Shown here: positions 1 to 6,935 of the stretch, one piece after another
Layout: the number at the start of each line of letters is the position of its first letter
How positions within the stretch are numbered: the stretch's first letter is position 1
DNA from: Planctomycetota bacterium
Lineage (GTDB): Bacteria; Planctomycetota; UBA1135; GCA-002686595
Direction of reading: 5' to 3'
DNA length: 8,309 nucleotides
Assembly: GCA_029259675.1 (NCBI GenBank)
Contig: JAJDES010000627.1
Span: 1-8,309, forward strand
Position numbers and translations under genes: made by a program
Notes under the pieces: model-generated
Told to the model about the DNA's origin: nothing
The model's database searches: none
The model's input: only the letters and a program-made list of their open reading frames with translations

Positions 1-1417
1 CCTCATCTACATCTTCACCCTTGAACGGTTTCAGCACCCAGGGGTCGCGTTCGGCCAAATCCTCCAGCAGCCGCTTGCTGATCCCAACTTCGGCAAGAAA
101 TAAATTGTCTAGCTCATCCGGATCCGCAGCTAAATTAAACAGCTCGCTCGTGCCAGGTGAATGAGGTCGATATATCAATTTCCAATCGCCATCAATCAAG
201 CAATGCAGGAACGCTGCTTTTGGTCTTTTGGCCACCATGCTTGCGTTTCGGTCGTAACCATTGATTTGATCTGCATAGGCGACGCGCACTGAAGTCGGGC
301 GGCCTTCGATTAATTCGCGCAGGCTACGGCCTTCCATAGCTTCAAGCACGCCGCCCCTTCCATTCGCTTCCAATTCAGAATCGCGTTGCGCTACGCCTAA
401 GTAATCCAACAGGGTTGGCGCCAAATCCACGGTTCGCACCAACTCATTGATTACACCCCCGGCGGCGACACCGGGAATCTGCAACAGCAGAGGGACTTGA
501 ATCTGCTCCTGATACACCAATCGATGATTGGACCACTGGTGATCTCGCAACCCATCAACCAGTCCTTGGCCATGGTCGGCAGTTAGAGCCCACAATACTT
601 CGCGCTCAAATTCGGACTCCTCGACTGCGGAAATCAGCCGGCCGATTTGCGCATCCATGTAATTCATTTCAATCGCATACAACTTTGCAACGCTTCCGAA
701 TGGTTCAAAGTCATAGAACTCAAATGAATCCATGAAAGCCTGCGGGGGCATGAGCTTATTGTCATGGGGGTCCCACAAGTGAATCCACAGAAAGAAGGGC
801 TCCGGCAACTCGGGCAAAAAATTCAGGACCAATTGAATTGTCTCGTCGGATCGTCGCTGGGAAACCGCAGCGTCCCAGGTATCGAAGCCTTTGCGCTGAT
901 CCGACTTCATGCTCCCCTCGCAACTTTGGAATGAGTCAAAATCGCGCTCAAACCCGAAGTGGGATGAGACGGGGAATGCGCTGTGCACAGCCGCCGTGTA
1001 GTAGCCCGCTCGCTTAAGCTCCGTCGCAAGGTAGGGCCTGCTGTACGGCAACCTGTACCCGCCGCCGGCAGACATAACCCGCACGCCGTGCGAGTATGGA
1101 AACTGACCCGTTAGAATCGACGCGTGAGCAACAGGCGTCACTGATGATGAACTTAGGGCCAGCTTGAAGCGCACACCTGCCCGCGCTAGTCCATCAATAT
1201 TGGGAGTGAAATCGCCCCCAAAGCCGTAACAGCCCATGTAATCCGGGCGCGTTGTATCCAGCGTAATGAGGACCGTATTTGCACCGGTCGAAGCTTCATC
1301 AGTCGCTTTAGATTGGTCTGCGCATGAAATGCAGACGGAGATCAATCCACCAAGGGCGAGCAGGCAGCTTGAGGCGTAGGAAGTTTTGTGGGTCACGCGC
1401 TTCCTGTCTGTCTTCAT
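1..1417 (-). CDS. Sulfatase-superfamily (alkaline phosphatase fold) lipoprotein, 3' end cut by window edge
   Basis: Translating the minus strand from the ATG at 1417 gives 472 codons with no stop, running off the left edge. The protein matches the sulfatase branch of the alkaline phosphatase superfamily, whose members hydrolyse sulfate or phosphate esters at a metal site. Visible landmarks are a signal peptide with a possible lipobox (VCIS-C, Cys32; Cys at -3 is unusual), the N-terminal metal strand VLITLDTTRPDYMGCYG (Asp54), the active-site region SVTPVAHASILTG (residues 92-104), WDPH (215-218), TADHG with Asp281 and His282, and the C-terminal ELFNLAADPDELDNL (425-439). At 472+ residues it is close to the usual family length, so little is missing. 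The usual C/S-x-P-x-R motif reads T94-P-V-A-H98, so formylglycine cannot form there in the normal way; the substrate may not be a sulfate ester. An in-frame ATG at 1456 would add 13 residues, but neither start has a good Shine-Dalgarno, and the 1417 start places the signal peptide better. Its GC content looks lower than that of the next gene. The superfamily is certain, the substrate unknown. Confidence 0.93.
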   Translation of the reverse strand, partial: MKTDRKRVTHKTSYASSCLLALGGLISVCISCADQSKATDEASTGANTVLITLDTTRPDYMGCYGFGGDFTPNIDGLARAGVRFKLALSSSSVTPVAHASILTGQFPYSHGVRVMSAGGGYRLPYSRPYLATELKRAGYYTAAVHSAFPVSSHFGFERDFDSFQSCEGSMKSDQRKGFDTWDAAVSQRRSDETIQLVLNFLPELPEPFFLWIHLWDPHDNKLMPPQAFMDSFEFYDFEPFGSVAKLYAIEMNYMDAQIGRLISAVEESEFEREVLWALTADHGQGLVDGLRDHQWSNHRLVYQEQIQVPLLLQIPGVAAGGVINELVRTVDLAPTLLDYLGVAQRDSELEANGRGGVLEAMEGRSLRELIEGRPTSVRVAYADQINGYDRNASMVAKRPKAAFLHCLIDGDWKLIYRPHSPGTSELFNLAADPDELDNLFLAEVGISKRLLEDLAERDPWVLKPFKGEDVDE

Positions 1418-1754
1418 TTTGCTAAGTAGCCTTGATCCTTCGCGCAACCCTTCCATGCACGACTACCGAAATGAGTTTGCACAACAAGTGACTCTTCAAC
1501 GGATCTTAGACAAGGCCACGAAACCCGCGTTTCAGCCAGGCACCATCCGTGCCACTCCCGCTGTGATTTGTAGGTGAGTGGTATCCAATGCGTCAAGCAA
1601 GACTCGAAAGCAGCAAAAGCTTGAAAGGAGCGGGTGCACTCGAATCGCGACCGTACAACAACTTCCATACACATCGCGCTCGGCTCTCGGCAGCATTGCC
1701 ACCAGGAGTTAAGTTCAATGTGTAGCTCCCGAATTTGAATTTGATTCCCGTCTC
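1418..1754. other. Intergenic gap between giant lipoprotein and sulfatase-like gene
   Basis: This 337-base gap separates the stop of the FG-GAP lipoprotein from the sulfatase start. An 86-codon frame on the minus strand (1414-1674) overlaps the sulfatase start by ATGA, but its product is low in recognisable structure and rich in Trp, Cys and Arg, so I do not call it a gene. Just past the upstream stop lies a short AT-rich direct repeat (gaattt twice, 1731-1742). I see no hairpin followed by a T-run that would make a classical terminator. The gap most likely carries the sulfatase promoter. Confidence 0.6.
1567..1596 (-). promoter_or_regulatory. Candidate sigma70-like promoter for the sulfatase-like gene
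   Basis: On the minus strand TTGACG (1596-1591) is followed after 18 bases by TACAAA (1572-1567). The -35 matches five of six consensus bases and the -10 matches four of six. The site lies about 150 bases upstream of the start at 1417 and points the right way. Such a match can occur by chance, and promoter rules in the host lineage are uncertain. Confidence 0.28.
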
Positions 1755-4700
1755 TTAGCGTCCGCCGAAGAAGACGCCGATAGCGCCGCCAAGTGAATCG
1801 GCCGTTATTAGATCCAAGTCGCCGTCTGCGTCGAGGTCTGCCGCGGCCAAACCCACCAAAACCGAACTGGGCACGGGGCTGAGCAACGGCCCCCTTGAAT
1901 CCAAGAGGAAATCACCCGAACCGTTGCCGAGGAAGCGCAGCACGGATGAACTGCCCGTATCGCTGGCCATCACGTCTACTTGCCCGTCGCCGTTGATATC
2001 GCCGATCACGATGCCGCTGGGCGCGAAAATCGGTCGGAACTCCTCGAAGGACATTTCGCGCTCCAACACAACGCTGGGCTCGTTCAAGAACGAACCTGCT
2101 TGCTCTTGGAAGTGCAAGGTCAGTTCCGCGCCGGACCGATGAGCAGTTGCAATATCCACCAGGCCGTCGCCGTTCAAATCGGCCAAAGCCACATCCATCG
2201 GCGCTGAAGTGGTCGTCGATCCGCGCAAGAACTGGTCGTGCACGGTGGGGAAGAAAGCGGGTGAGGATTGCAGAAATACGGACACACCGCTGCCGACGCC
2301 GTTGGCCTTGAGTCCTCTGTTCGCCGAGACCACGTCGAGATCGCCGTCACCGTCTAATTCTGCAGCGGCAAGTGCAGCGGGCTCGCGAGAAATCAGCTTG
2401 CCCCCGAATACGTGGGTCGTCGTTTTCGGATAGCTGCCGTCATCCCGGCGCCTGAAGAGCGCAATCGTGCACCTGCCCGTATTCGCGGAAAGGATGTCGA
2501 GATCACCGTCTCCATCCATATCGCCCAAGATCACATCACGCGGCCGTGTTGTGCGGGCCTTGCCACCCAAGGGGCCGAATGGGTCCGCAGCGAAAATGCC
2601 CGGCTCTGTTTGGTAGAAGGGCAGAATAACGCTGGCACCGGTTGCCGCTGCTACGAGGTCCACAAGACCGTCTTGATCCAAGTCGCCGGCCGCCACTCCG
2701 GTAACGCCACTGAGCATTCCCTGCCCAATGGGCCCACCCGGCTGGGGATCGAAGACGCCATCCGTAGTTTGGAAATAGAGCGAGACGTGACTTTCCTCTC
2801 GGTTGGCCAAGGCAAGGTCGAGATTGCCGTCGCCGTTTAAGTCCGCCGAAATGACCGCATTCGGAGATTCCGCCAAAAGCGGATTGGAGAGCAACTCCCT
2901 GCTTCCCGGGCCGAAGTCACCGGCACTTGCCCGCGCAAAGAACGCGAGCTTGTCGCTGCCGGCATTGGCTGACACGAGATCCGCGTCGCCGTCACCATCG
3001 AAATCGGCAACCGCTAAAGCCCTCGGTTCCTTGGTCAAGGACGAACTGCCCAATAGGAGTTCCGGCTCCGGGCCGAAATCGCCGGAGGGGCGGCCATTGA
3101 ATACAGCCAAGTTGTCGCCCACCTGATTGGCCGAAATCAGATCCACCAAACCGTCTGCATCGATGTCTGCAACGGCCAAGAATTTTGGGCCCCCTGTCGA
3201 CACTTCGCTGCCGAAGACCGAAGTTGGCGTCAGCGGAAAGAAGCCGGGCACATCCTGAATGAAGAGCGCCAGCATATTCGCGCCCTCAAGCGCCGTAACA
3301 ACATCCAAGTCGCCGTCGCGGTCCGCATCAAAGGCCACCGTGTCGCTGGGTTGGAAAGTACTGTTTCCGCCGCCCATGGTCATGTCGGCCGAGGGGCCGA
3401 ACTCGCCCGGCAATTGCTGCAAATAGATCCGCAGTTCATCAGCTCCGCGAACCGTCAGCAGCAAATCCAACTCACCGTCGTTGTTGAAGTCCCCCAAGTC
3501 GATTGCCTGGGGCTGATCCGGAGCGTTGTCCAGATCCACGCTCGGCAAAGCTGGAAAAACGCCCGGGTTTCCTTGAAAGAAGAGAGTCAAGTTTTGACTA
3601 CCCGAGTTGGCGCTGGCGACGTCGGTCCCGCCATCTCCATTCAAATCTCCCAGGGCCACCCGGTGGGGACCATCCGTGGTTCCGCCTCCGCCCAAACGTA
3701 TGGGCAACTGGCCAAAGTCCGGGCCCATAGGGCCGGTGGTGGTTTGGAGGTAGATGCGCACATCGCCCAGTTGGTTTTGACCGGCCACCAAATCGGGTAA
3801 ATCGTCCCCGTTGAGATCTGCGACCTGAACGTCATCGACCAAGGCGCCGTCGCCCAAATCCACTCGATTGCCGACTTGGAATTCGCCGCCTGCCGATTGA
3901 AGAAAGAGTCGCAAGTCATTGCCGCCAACATTGGCGCTGACAAGATCCAGGCGTCCGTCGCCGTTGAAGTCTGCTGTCGCCAAAGCCGAAGGCTCGAGGG
4001 TCAATTCCTCGCCACCGAGCTCGCGCGGAAGCACATCCAGTGAATCCCGCAACGTTCGCGGAGTTTGAGTTTCGATGCCGATGCCGGGGTCTCCATCCAG
4101 CGGAATACCGCGCAGGACAACATCACCACCTCCGCGCACATCACTCGAATCCCACACAAAGCGCCCGGGCGTGCCCTTCGGATCGGCGATCAAAGCCGTC
4201 TCAGAACTGCGCACTCGCCAAAATGGAGCGCCCTCAAGTGCAGGTTCGAAACTCTCCTCCACTTCGACAACTTGGGTAGAAGCATCGAAGGATGCAATTC
4301 GGCGCCGCTGGGCTACGCCTCCACCCAGCAATAAGTCGCCGGCGGGAATAGTCGCCAACAACAAACCCGCTTGGCCGCCCGCAATGCCGCCCAAGTCGCT
4401 CAATCCACTTGCCAGCACCTGGGGCGGTTGACCGGATCCAAGCTCCAGTGCGCGCAATTCAACACTTCCATCCAACGGGTTGGCATCAGTGGACACGATC
4501 AATCGCCCTCCAACGCGATGCATGGCGCGCGGCCTCGGCATGCTGATTCCAGAAGTCGGCAGCTCGACTCGAGTTCGCCGCAGCAGGTCGACTTCGAACA
4601 ACGCGCCGAAGGACAGCGCGCTGGCCAAATTGCCTCGCTCTGCAACATAAACGACGTCGGGGCGCACCGGATCGCTTGCCAGTCCCCAGGGCGTAATGAA

Positions 4701-6338
4701 ATCGTCGAACAGAACGCGACCGCGCTTGTCCGTGCCTTCTGCGTAATCCAATTGAAGAAGGGAAGTGCCCACACTCACCAGTGATGCACCCCGATGCAAA
4801 GGCAAGAGCGCGCGCGCTCGACCCGCCACCGGAAGGCCGAGCGGCGAAATCAAAGTTTGAGTTCCGCTGGTAGCGCCTTCGGTCACGACCCTGAAAAGGA
4901 ACCAATTGCTGCCATTGTCAACCAAGACGAGCACGGCTCCTCCAGCCGGGTCCGGTGCCAGGGCAATCGGATCGCCTGTGGCTCCGGTGGCAATTTGACG
5001 CAGCTCTTTCCCGGTGCTTAAGTCAAATTCACCCAGCTCCCAAGCACCCGAAAGATTCTCTAGGACCAAGGCCGAGTTGGGGCCGGCTGCGATCGCATCA
5101 ACGGGCACTCCGAATTCCCAAGCGAGACCGCCGGGCTCGGGCACTGTCGGTCGCAGAATTTCCAACTCGCGCCCGACGAGCCCCAACTGATTTAAAGCGC
5201 TGGCGGAGCTAAGCAACTCGGGCAAGCGCAATTTGCGTCCATCCGGGTCCTCACTGGGTTCCAAGAGCTGAATTTGCCCTCCGAACGCAACCGGGATTTC
5301 AGCTGCCAGCTGCAGTGCCTGTCGCGTCTTTGGATTGGCGGCGGCGAGCAAAAGCTCGGCGCTTGATGTCGGCAACTCGGGGAAAGTACCGCCCGCACGA
5401 CGCCATTGAAGCAAGAAATCAACCGGGTCCGATTCGGGATCCGAAACCTGAAAGCGCAGGGGGATACCGCGCCGGGCGTCGGGATTATTGAGGAAGGGCA
5501 ACTCGTTGACAAAGGCCGTGGGAGACACGTTGTTGTCCACTTCAAAGCTGCCCGAAATCAAACCGAAGCCGTCGACCAAGTCATCCACGGCCGTTACTCG
5601 CAGCCGAACTTCGAAGTCGCCCGAGCCGAGATCGGTATCCGTGTCCCATGCAAATGTCAGCAGCGTTCCATCGCGCGGCGCCGGAACATTTTCAAAGGCG
5701 AACCCACTTGCCGGTAGGCCGCCCACCGGAGTCGCCGTTTGAAAACTTTCGAATCCCGCTTGCGTCCCGACAATCTCAAATTCAACCCGCACGTTGACCA
5801 AGTCGTCGGACGAATCTGCGACATCAAAGACAACTTCCTGGGCCCCACTGGGATCCGTCGGCAAGCTTGTAAATTCGCGCACCATAGGAGCATCGTTGCC
5901 GAGCATCACGTTGGTCACGCTGGCCGAAGACAGGATGCTTTGCACGCCATCGACAACATCCACACGCACTTCGAAGCCCTCTTGGAACGTCGAGCCCAGA
6001 TCGCTATCGAAGTCCCACATCCGCTCGTGCAGCATCCCAGTATCGGTCGTGTCGAGTTGCGAAATGCTGGTGGTACCGGTCAGCGTCAGGGCCTGGGGTG
6101 TGGCCATACCCGGCGTGAAAAACAGCAGCGTCACATCCGCCGGATCCGATTCGGGATCCGCCAACGTGAATTGGATTCGCGCCGGGGAAACCCTGGTGTC
6201 CATAACGGAAACCTGACTCACCGTAGGAGCCGCATTGAAGGGGGCAAAAAAATCGTCGTCATCGGAGCCGCAGCCCGAACTGAATACGAGAATGGCTGTC
6301 GCGATGACCCTCAGAGCGAGCGCTTGGCTTGCTTGCAT
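1755..6338 (-). CDS. Giant FG-GAP/VCBS-repeat lipoprotein with Ig-like repeats (1527 aa)
   Basis: This is a surface or periplasmic repeat protein of unknown ligand. A signal peptide ends in a lipobox-like FSSG-C (Cys23), followed by an acidic linker (GSDDDD), so the mature protein is probably lipid-anchored; Gly at +2 fits outer-membrane sorting by the enteric rule. Domains in order: two related Ig/cadherin-like repeats (about 35-147 and 148-269), the first half of a third (from about 270) with the same DPESDP motif as the first, a 300-residue segment of short beta-type repeats (about 400-700) resembling an NHL/WD-type propeller, a WDSSD stretch (729-733) that looks like the other half of the third Ig-like repeat, then 14 FG-GAP/VCBS repeats (about 783-1527). 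Each carries a D-x-[DN]-x-D-G-x-x-D calcium loop. No enzyme motif is visible; such arrays usually serve in adhesion or binding. The start is firm: AAGGAG lies six bases before the ATG. The protein ends straight after the last repeat, without a sorting domain. Confidence 0.95.
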   Translation of the reverse strand: MQASQALALRVIATAILVFSSGCGSDDDDFFAPFNAAPTVSQVSVMDTRVSPARIQFTLADPESDPADVTLLFFTPGMATPQALTLTGTTSISQLDTTDTGMLHERMWDFDSDLGSTFQEGFEVRVDVVDGVQSILSSASVTNVMLGNDAPMVREFTSLPTDPSGAQEVVFDVADSSDDLVNVRVEFEIVGTQAGFESFQTATPVGGLPASGFAFENVPAPRDGTLLTFAWDTDTDLGSGDFEVRLRVTAVDDLVDGFGLISGSFEVDNNVSPTAFVNELPFLNNPDARRGIPLRFQVSDPESDPVDFLLQWRRAGGTFPELPTSSAELLLAAANPKTRQALQLAAEIPVAFGGQIQLLEPSEDPDGRKLRLPELLSSASALNQLGLVGRELEILRPTVPEPGGLAWEFGVPVDAIAAGPNSALVLENLSGAWELGEFDLSTGKELRQIATGATGDPIALAPDPAGGAVLVLVDNGSNWFLFRVVTEGATSGTQTLISPLGLPVAGRARALLPLHRGASLVSVGTSLLQLDYAEGTDKRGRVLFDDFITPWGLASDPVRPDVVYVAERGNLASALSFGALFEVDLLRRTRVELPTSGISMPRPRAMHRVGGRLIVSTDANPLDGSVELRALELGSGQPPQVLASGLSDLGGIAGGQAGLLLATIPAGDLLLGGGVAQRRRIASFDASTQVVEVEESFEPALEGAPFWRVRSSETALIADPKGTPGRFVWDSSDVRGGGDVVLRGIPLDGDPGIGIETQTPRTLRDSLDVLPRELGGEELTLEPSALATADFNGDGRLDLVSANVGGNDLRLFLQSAGGEFQVGNRVDLGDGALVDDVQVADLNGDDLPDLVAGQNQLGDVRIYLQTTTGPMGPDFGQLPIRLGGGGTTDGPHRVALGDLNGDGGTDVASANSGSQNLTLFFQGNPGVFPALPSVDLDNAPDQPQAIDLGDFNNDGELDLLLTVRGADELRIYLQQLPGEFGPSADMTMGGGNSTFQPSDTVAFDADRDGDLDVVTALEGANMLALFIQDVPGFFPLTPTSVFGSEVSTGGPKFLAVADIDADGLVDLISANQVGDNLAVFNGRPSGDFGPEPELLLGSSSLTKEPRALAVADFDGDGDADLVSANAGSDKLAFFARASAGDFGPGSRELLSNPLLAESPNAVISADLNGDGNLDLALANREESHVSLYFQTTDGVFDPQPGGPIGQGMLSGVTGVAAGDLDQDGLVDLVAAATGASVILPFYQTEPGIFAADPFGPLGGKARTTRPRDVILGDMDGDGDLDILSANTGRCTIALFRRRDDGSYPKTTTHVFGGKLISREPAALAAAELDGDGDLDVVSANRGLKANGVGSGVSVFLQSSPAFFPTVHDQFLRGSTTTSAPMDVALADLNGDGLVDIATAHRSGAELTLHFQEQAGSFLNEPSVVLEREMSFEEFRPIFAPSGIVIGDINGDGQVDVMASDTGSSSVLRFLGNGSGDFLLDSRGPLLSPVPSSVLVGLAAADLDADGDLDLITADSLGGAIGVFFGGR
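1758..3992 (-). repeat. Array of 14 FG-GAP/VCBS repeats with calcium-binding loops
   Basis: Fourteen units follow one another inside the giant lipoprotein. The calcium loops begin at residues 790, 841, 898, 950, 1004, 1058, 1112, 1166, 1219, 1273, 1327, 1387, 1447 and 1501, a mean period of about 55 residues. The unit pattern is A-x-A-D-[FL]-[ND]-G-D-G-x-x-D-[LV]-[VI]-S-A-N, then a short strand such as L-x-L-F-x-Q. Deviations include Glu for the first Asp in unit 11 (Glu1327), Asp for Gly in unit 2 (NGDD), and Asn, Arg, Ala or Gln for Gly in units 4, 5, 6, 9 and 14. In known FG-GAP proteins each unit forms one blade of a beta-propeller. Confidence 0.92.
4239..5141 (-). other. Probable beta-propeller-like insert within the giant lipoprotein
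   Basis: Residues about 400-700 consist of short beta-type stretches separated by Gly/Pro/Asp turns, for example AIAAGPNSALVLE, PIALAPDPAGGAVLVLVD, WGLASDPVRPDVVYVAERG and GRLIVSTDA. The wording resembles NHL or SMP-30/WD-type propeller blades, where a residue run such as 'position, then value, then turn' recurs every 40-50 residues. No catalytic residues stand out. The segment lies between two parts that together look like one Ig-like domain. The fold is inferred from pattern only. Confidence 0.4.
5532..6236 (-). repeat. Two Ig/cadherin-like repeats near the N-terminus of the giant lipoprotein
   Basis: Residues 35-147 and 148-269 are diverged copies of one domain of about 113-122 residues. 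Each opens with N-x-[AS]-P, then a strand region with an acidic turn (DPESDP in copy 1, DSSDD in copy 2), and later shares W-D-x-D-[ST]-D-L-G followed by FEVR-[VL]-x-V and a D-G or D-D-L turn. This layout is typical of beta-sandwich Ig-like modules in secreted bacterial proteins. The exact Pfam family cannot be assigned by eye. Confidence 0.7.
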
Positions 6339-6344
6339 GTCTAA

Positions 6345-6350
6345 CTCCTT
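6345..6350 (-). promoter_or_regulatory. Shine-Dalgarno site of the giant lipoprotein gene
   Basis: AAGGAG on the minus strand sits six bases (TTAGAC) before the ATG at 6338. It is the only strong ribosome binding site in the window and fixes the start, which also places the lipoprotein signal peptide correctly. Confidence 0.85.
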
Positions 6351-6549
6351 CAGTGCCCCCCGGGTGGATTCGCGAGCCGACGCGCGAGTGTCGGCAAAGT
6401 CGCTGTGGGGAGCCCCCTATGGTATCCGGCTTCTGAATTTCCCTGCCGCCGGCGGCGTCGAAACCGCGCCGGACTCTAGCAAGGAACCTGCATTTTGGCG
6501 GGACGGCGAATGCTATTCGATGTAGGACCTGATCGCTGGCCCCTCAAGG

Positions 6550-6616
6550 CAAGTTCGGGCGGCCAATAATCCACCCCTTACGCCTCCAGGACACGGAATC
6601 GACTGCCGCCCGCTTG
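6550..6616. repeat. Long-loop inverted repeat, 8 + 4 bp
   Basis: cgggcggc (6556-6563) pairs perfectly with gccgcccg (6605-6612). Beyond a two-base bulge, caag (6550-6553) pairs with cttg (6613-6616). The loop is 41 bases. It can fold on either transcript strand. No T-run follows, so it is not a standard intrinsic terminator. The pairing could be part of a structured RNA or be chance in GC-rich DNA. Confidence 0.45.
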
Positions 6617-6663
6617 GCTTGCGCGCTTTGCCTACGGCACAAAGTTGCCCCCCTCCCCGCATT

Positions 6664-6759
6664 GGCCGGCGCTCGCTCTTCAGCAAGCTGAAGCCATGAC
6701 AATGGCTTTGGGCTGCCCAAGCCGGCGGTGAGCAGCCCCCCCGGCCTCATTCAGCGAGC
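6664..6759. repeat. Cluster of hairpins with crossing outer pairings
   Basis: Three inverted repeats sit side by side: cttcag/ctgaag (6678-6693, loop caag), aagccat/atggctt (6691-6708, loop gaca, sharing three bases with the first) and gggctgc/gcagccc (6710-6738, loop 15). Around them ggccgg (6664-6669) pairs with ccggcc (6741-6746), and gctcgct (6671-6677) pairs with agcgagc (6753-6759); these two outer pairings cross each other. ttcagcRagct occurs at both ends (6679-6689 and 6750-6760). The cluster lies about 180-270 bases downstream of the barrel gene and about 330-420 upstream of the giant gene. It may be a structured RNA element or a termination region. The strand is undetermined. Confidence 0.4.
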
Positions 6760-6935
6760 TCACAAGTGGAGAAGCTGGTCTAGGCAGGTGTGAAAACCGC
6801 CGGTGCGCTTCCCGCATACTCGATCCAGCTCGCGCGGAAATCCACAGAGCCCGGTCAGGTGCTGTTTGGCGGTTCCGAACCTAGGGGACACAAGGAGACC
6901 CGCCCCCCGCAAGTCCTGGGCCAAATTCGCAGCCG

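Larger units (their letters stand above)
6339..6935. other. 597-bp GC-rich intergenic region rich in inverted repeats
   Basis: No convincing gene lies here. Open frames of 68-69 codons exist on both strands, but their products show no signal peptide or domain and no ribosome binding site supports them. The region holds the 5' leader of the giant lipoprotein gene, in which a 12-bp perfect palindrome (gccgccggcggc, 6445-6456) and a small hairpin (6376-6395) can be seen. A weak extended -10 box (TGCTAGAGT, minus strand, 6481-6473) without a good -35 might mark its promoter. The central part (6549-6760) is dense in inverted repeats, described separately. The stretch 6761-6935 directly after the barrel gene shows only a 7-bp inverted repeat (6795-6801 with 6868-6874). 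Confidence 0.6.

Noticed and set aside
1414..1674. 86-codon minus-strand frame overlapping the sulfatase start by ATGA
   Set aside because: The overlap suggests translational coupling, but there is no ribosome binding site, and the product is Trp/Cys/Arg-rich with no signal, domain or regular structure, as expected of non-coding sequence.
2412..3800. Several plus-strand frames of 107-149 codons antisense to the FG-GAP array
   Set aside because: They repeat because the underlying units repeat (their recurring SPSPFKS- or VEIAVAV-like phrases mirror the calcium loops), so they are shadows, not a gene family.
5739..6344. 201-codon plus-strand frame opposite the giant lipoprotein
   Set aside because: It lies fully antisense to a well-supported gene, and its product is rich in His/Arg with no domain; GC-rich genes commonly leave such antisense frames open.
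6321..6622. 12-base direct repeat cgcttggcttgc at 6321-6332 and 6611-6622
   Set aside because: One or two exact 12-base matches are expected by chance in a window of this size, and one copy lies in the signal-peptide coding region.
6868..6881. ggttccgaacc as a possible tRNA T-arm
   Set aside because: The loop is one base instead of seven, and no cloverleaf can be built around it.
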